Source: Impatiens glandulifera (lineage: Eukaryota; Streptophyta; Magnoliopsida; Ericales; Balsaminaceae). From it: DNA of 64,000 nt. The DNA lies in assembly GCF_907164915.1 (NCBI RefSeq), contig NC_061866.1, positions 52,883,113 through 52,947,112 on the forward strand, given 5' to 3'. Both the position numbers and the translations under genes were made by a program. Positions 63,112-64,000 of this stretch are shown piece by piece (position 1 is the first letter of the stretch; each line of letters starts with the position of its first letter). The notes beneath the pieces are model-generated. The model was given only the letters and a program-made list of their open reading frames with translations. It searched no databases and had not been told where the DNA came from.

Positions 63112-64000
63112 ATGTATCAGGATAGGCCTCCAATGCTAGAAGGTGATGATTTTGCCAACTGGAAGGCACGCATGCATCTACATCTAGTCACCTTGGATGA
63201 TGAAATGGAATCCATTCTGACCGAAGGACCGATAATCATTGATAAAGAAAGAAAAGAATGGACGGCTGAAGATAGGAGAAGGAACAATCTGGACAACCAT
63301 GCAAGAAACCGGATCTCCAACAGCGTGGACAGAAATACATACTGCAAGATCAGAGACTGCAAAACCGCGAAGGAGACTTGGAACACGGTCATCCAGATCT
63401 TTGAGGGAAATGAAAGAACAAAGGAGAACAAAATAATGGTGGCCACACAGAGGTTTGAAAGCATCAAAATGAAACCAGGGGAAACTATGAAGGAATACAG
63501 TGACCGGTTCACTGGTGTATTAGATGAGTTAGCAAATCTGGGCAAGAAGTACGACAACAAAGAGGTCATTATGAAGGTCTTGAGATCTCTTCCAAGTGCT
63601 TGGGATATAAAGACGATGGTCATGAGAGAATCAAAGAGCCTACGTAAGATGAAATTATACGATGTATTCGAAGATCTTAAGGCATATGAGTTCGAGATGA
63701 ATTCCAGAACTGAAGAGGAAGTCTCGGCCTCAACGTCAACCAGAGCTCTGTTCACATCTACGGAACCGGCTGCACCTGTTCCTGCTCCTATATCTACATC
63801 TGTACCGGTACCGACTCCTGCACCTACACCGATCAGAACCGCCGAACAGTTTACTGAGGACGCCATGGCAATGCTTGCACAGAAGTTTGGGAGGTTCATG
63901 AAAAGGAGCCAACCGACAAACAACTACTATGGTGACAAATCCAATATAAGATGCTATAACTGTAACTGTATGGGACACTTTAAGTGGGAATGCAGGAAAC
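63112..64000 (+). CDS. SIRE-like copia gag, partial (continues past window)
   Basis: An open frame from ATG 63112 to the window end without a stop (296 codons visible). It begins MYQDRPPMLEGDDFANWKAR, the WK(A/V/C)RM-type start of copia gag (UBN2/DUF4219). FESIKMKPGETMKEYSDRF and KVLRSLPSAWDIK follow, both characteristic of this gag family. A Pro/Thr-rich linker comes at about residues 215-243, and a CCHC zinc knuckle CYNCNCMGHFKWEC at 281-294. Gag forms the virus-like particle and binds RNA. The start is 25 nt after the PBS. No lesions were seen. Protease, integrase and RT should follow outside the window. Confidence 0.9.
   Translation, partial: MYQDRPPMLEGDDFANWKARMHLHLVTLDDEMESILTEGPIIIDKERKEWTAEDRRRNNLDNHARNRISNSVDRNTYCKIRDCKTAKETWNTVIQIFEGNERTKENKIMVATQRFESIKMKPGETMKEYSDRFTGVLDELANLGKKYDNKEVIMKVLRSLPSAWDIKTMVMRESKSLRKMKLYDVFEDLKAYEFEMNSRTEEEVSASTSTRALFTSTEPAAPVPAPISTSVPVPTPAPTPIRTAEQFTEDAMAMLAQKFGRFMKRSQPTNNYYGDKSNIRCYNCNCMGHFKWECRK

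Larger units (their letters stand above)
61779..64000 (+). mobile_element. 5' part of a SIRE-like Ty1/copia element, cut by window end
   Basis: A 1294-bp LTR (61779-63072) with inverted ends TGTTAG and CTAACA is followed by the primer binding site TGGTATCAGAGC (63075-63086, initiator Met tRNA) and a gag frame that runs off the window. LTR size and gag sequence fit the SIRE-type copia lineage. The candidate target-site duplication (GCACT, 61774-61778) cannot be checked because the 3' end is outside. This region is clearly less AT-rich than its flank, as expected for a recent insertion. Confidence 0.85.

Noticed and set aside
63117..63923. 268-codon minus-strand open frame
   Set aside because: It is antisense to the clear copia gag frame on the plus strand, shows no domain, and is explained by gag codon composition.

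Overview
This is a piece of an AT-rich plant nuclear genome, almost certainly a eudicot. The evidence is GT-AG introns in plant-specific gene families (TBL, BBX, class I TPS, group D MAPK), plant LTR retrotransposons primed by initiator-Met tRNA, and long AT-rich, microsatellite-laden spacers. The species cannot be named from this sequence alone. Exon models were made by eye from splice sites, reading frame and family knowledge; no alignments or searches were run.

Layout. 1-14.2 kb holds three tandem genes for trichome-birefringence-like (TBL) wall-polysaccharide O-acetyltransferases with identical five-exon architecture, separated by AT-rich DNA containing a hAT-type MITE, a second MITE candidate, and a non-autonomous Helitron nested in a hAT-like element. 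14.8-17.5 kb (minus) is a BBX22-like double B-box gene. 20.6-25.8 kb (minus) is a structurally complete, very young Ty1/copia (Tork/Tnt1-like) element with one intact 1356-codon gag-pol frame. 29.6-33.5 kb is a roughly 4-kb Pack-MULE-like element with ~145-bp terminal inverted repeats; it carries fragments, introns included, of a chloroplast FtsH protease gene, a BSK receptor-like cytoplasmic kinase gene and an RLCK-VII/PBL kinase gene. 34.7-48.5 kb is a class I trehalose-6-phosphate synthase gene (TPS1; 17 coding exons, 923 aa) whose tenth coding intron contains a young antisense Ty3/gypsy element. 50.5-51.6 kb is a small PHD/extended-PHD protein gene with an EAR-like motif. 52.2-54.9 kb (minus) is a group D (TDY) MAP kinase of the MPK18/19 type. 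55.6-58.8 kb contains several tandem duplications and a long AAT microsatellite. At 61.8 kb to the window edge lies the 5' part of a large SIRE-like copia element (1.3-kb LTR, PBS, gag).

The host genes are ordinary single-copy regulatory or metabolic genes plus one tandem array, and nothing suggests they form one pathway. The most unusual content is the multi-gene-capturing Pack-MULE, with eight copies of the palindrome TGCGTNACGCA, sitting about 1.2 kb upstream of TPS1. Next are the regularly spaced promoter-repeat array in the terminal LTR and the insertion history of the TBL array.
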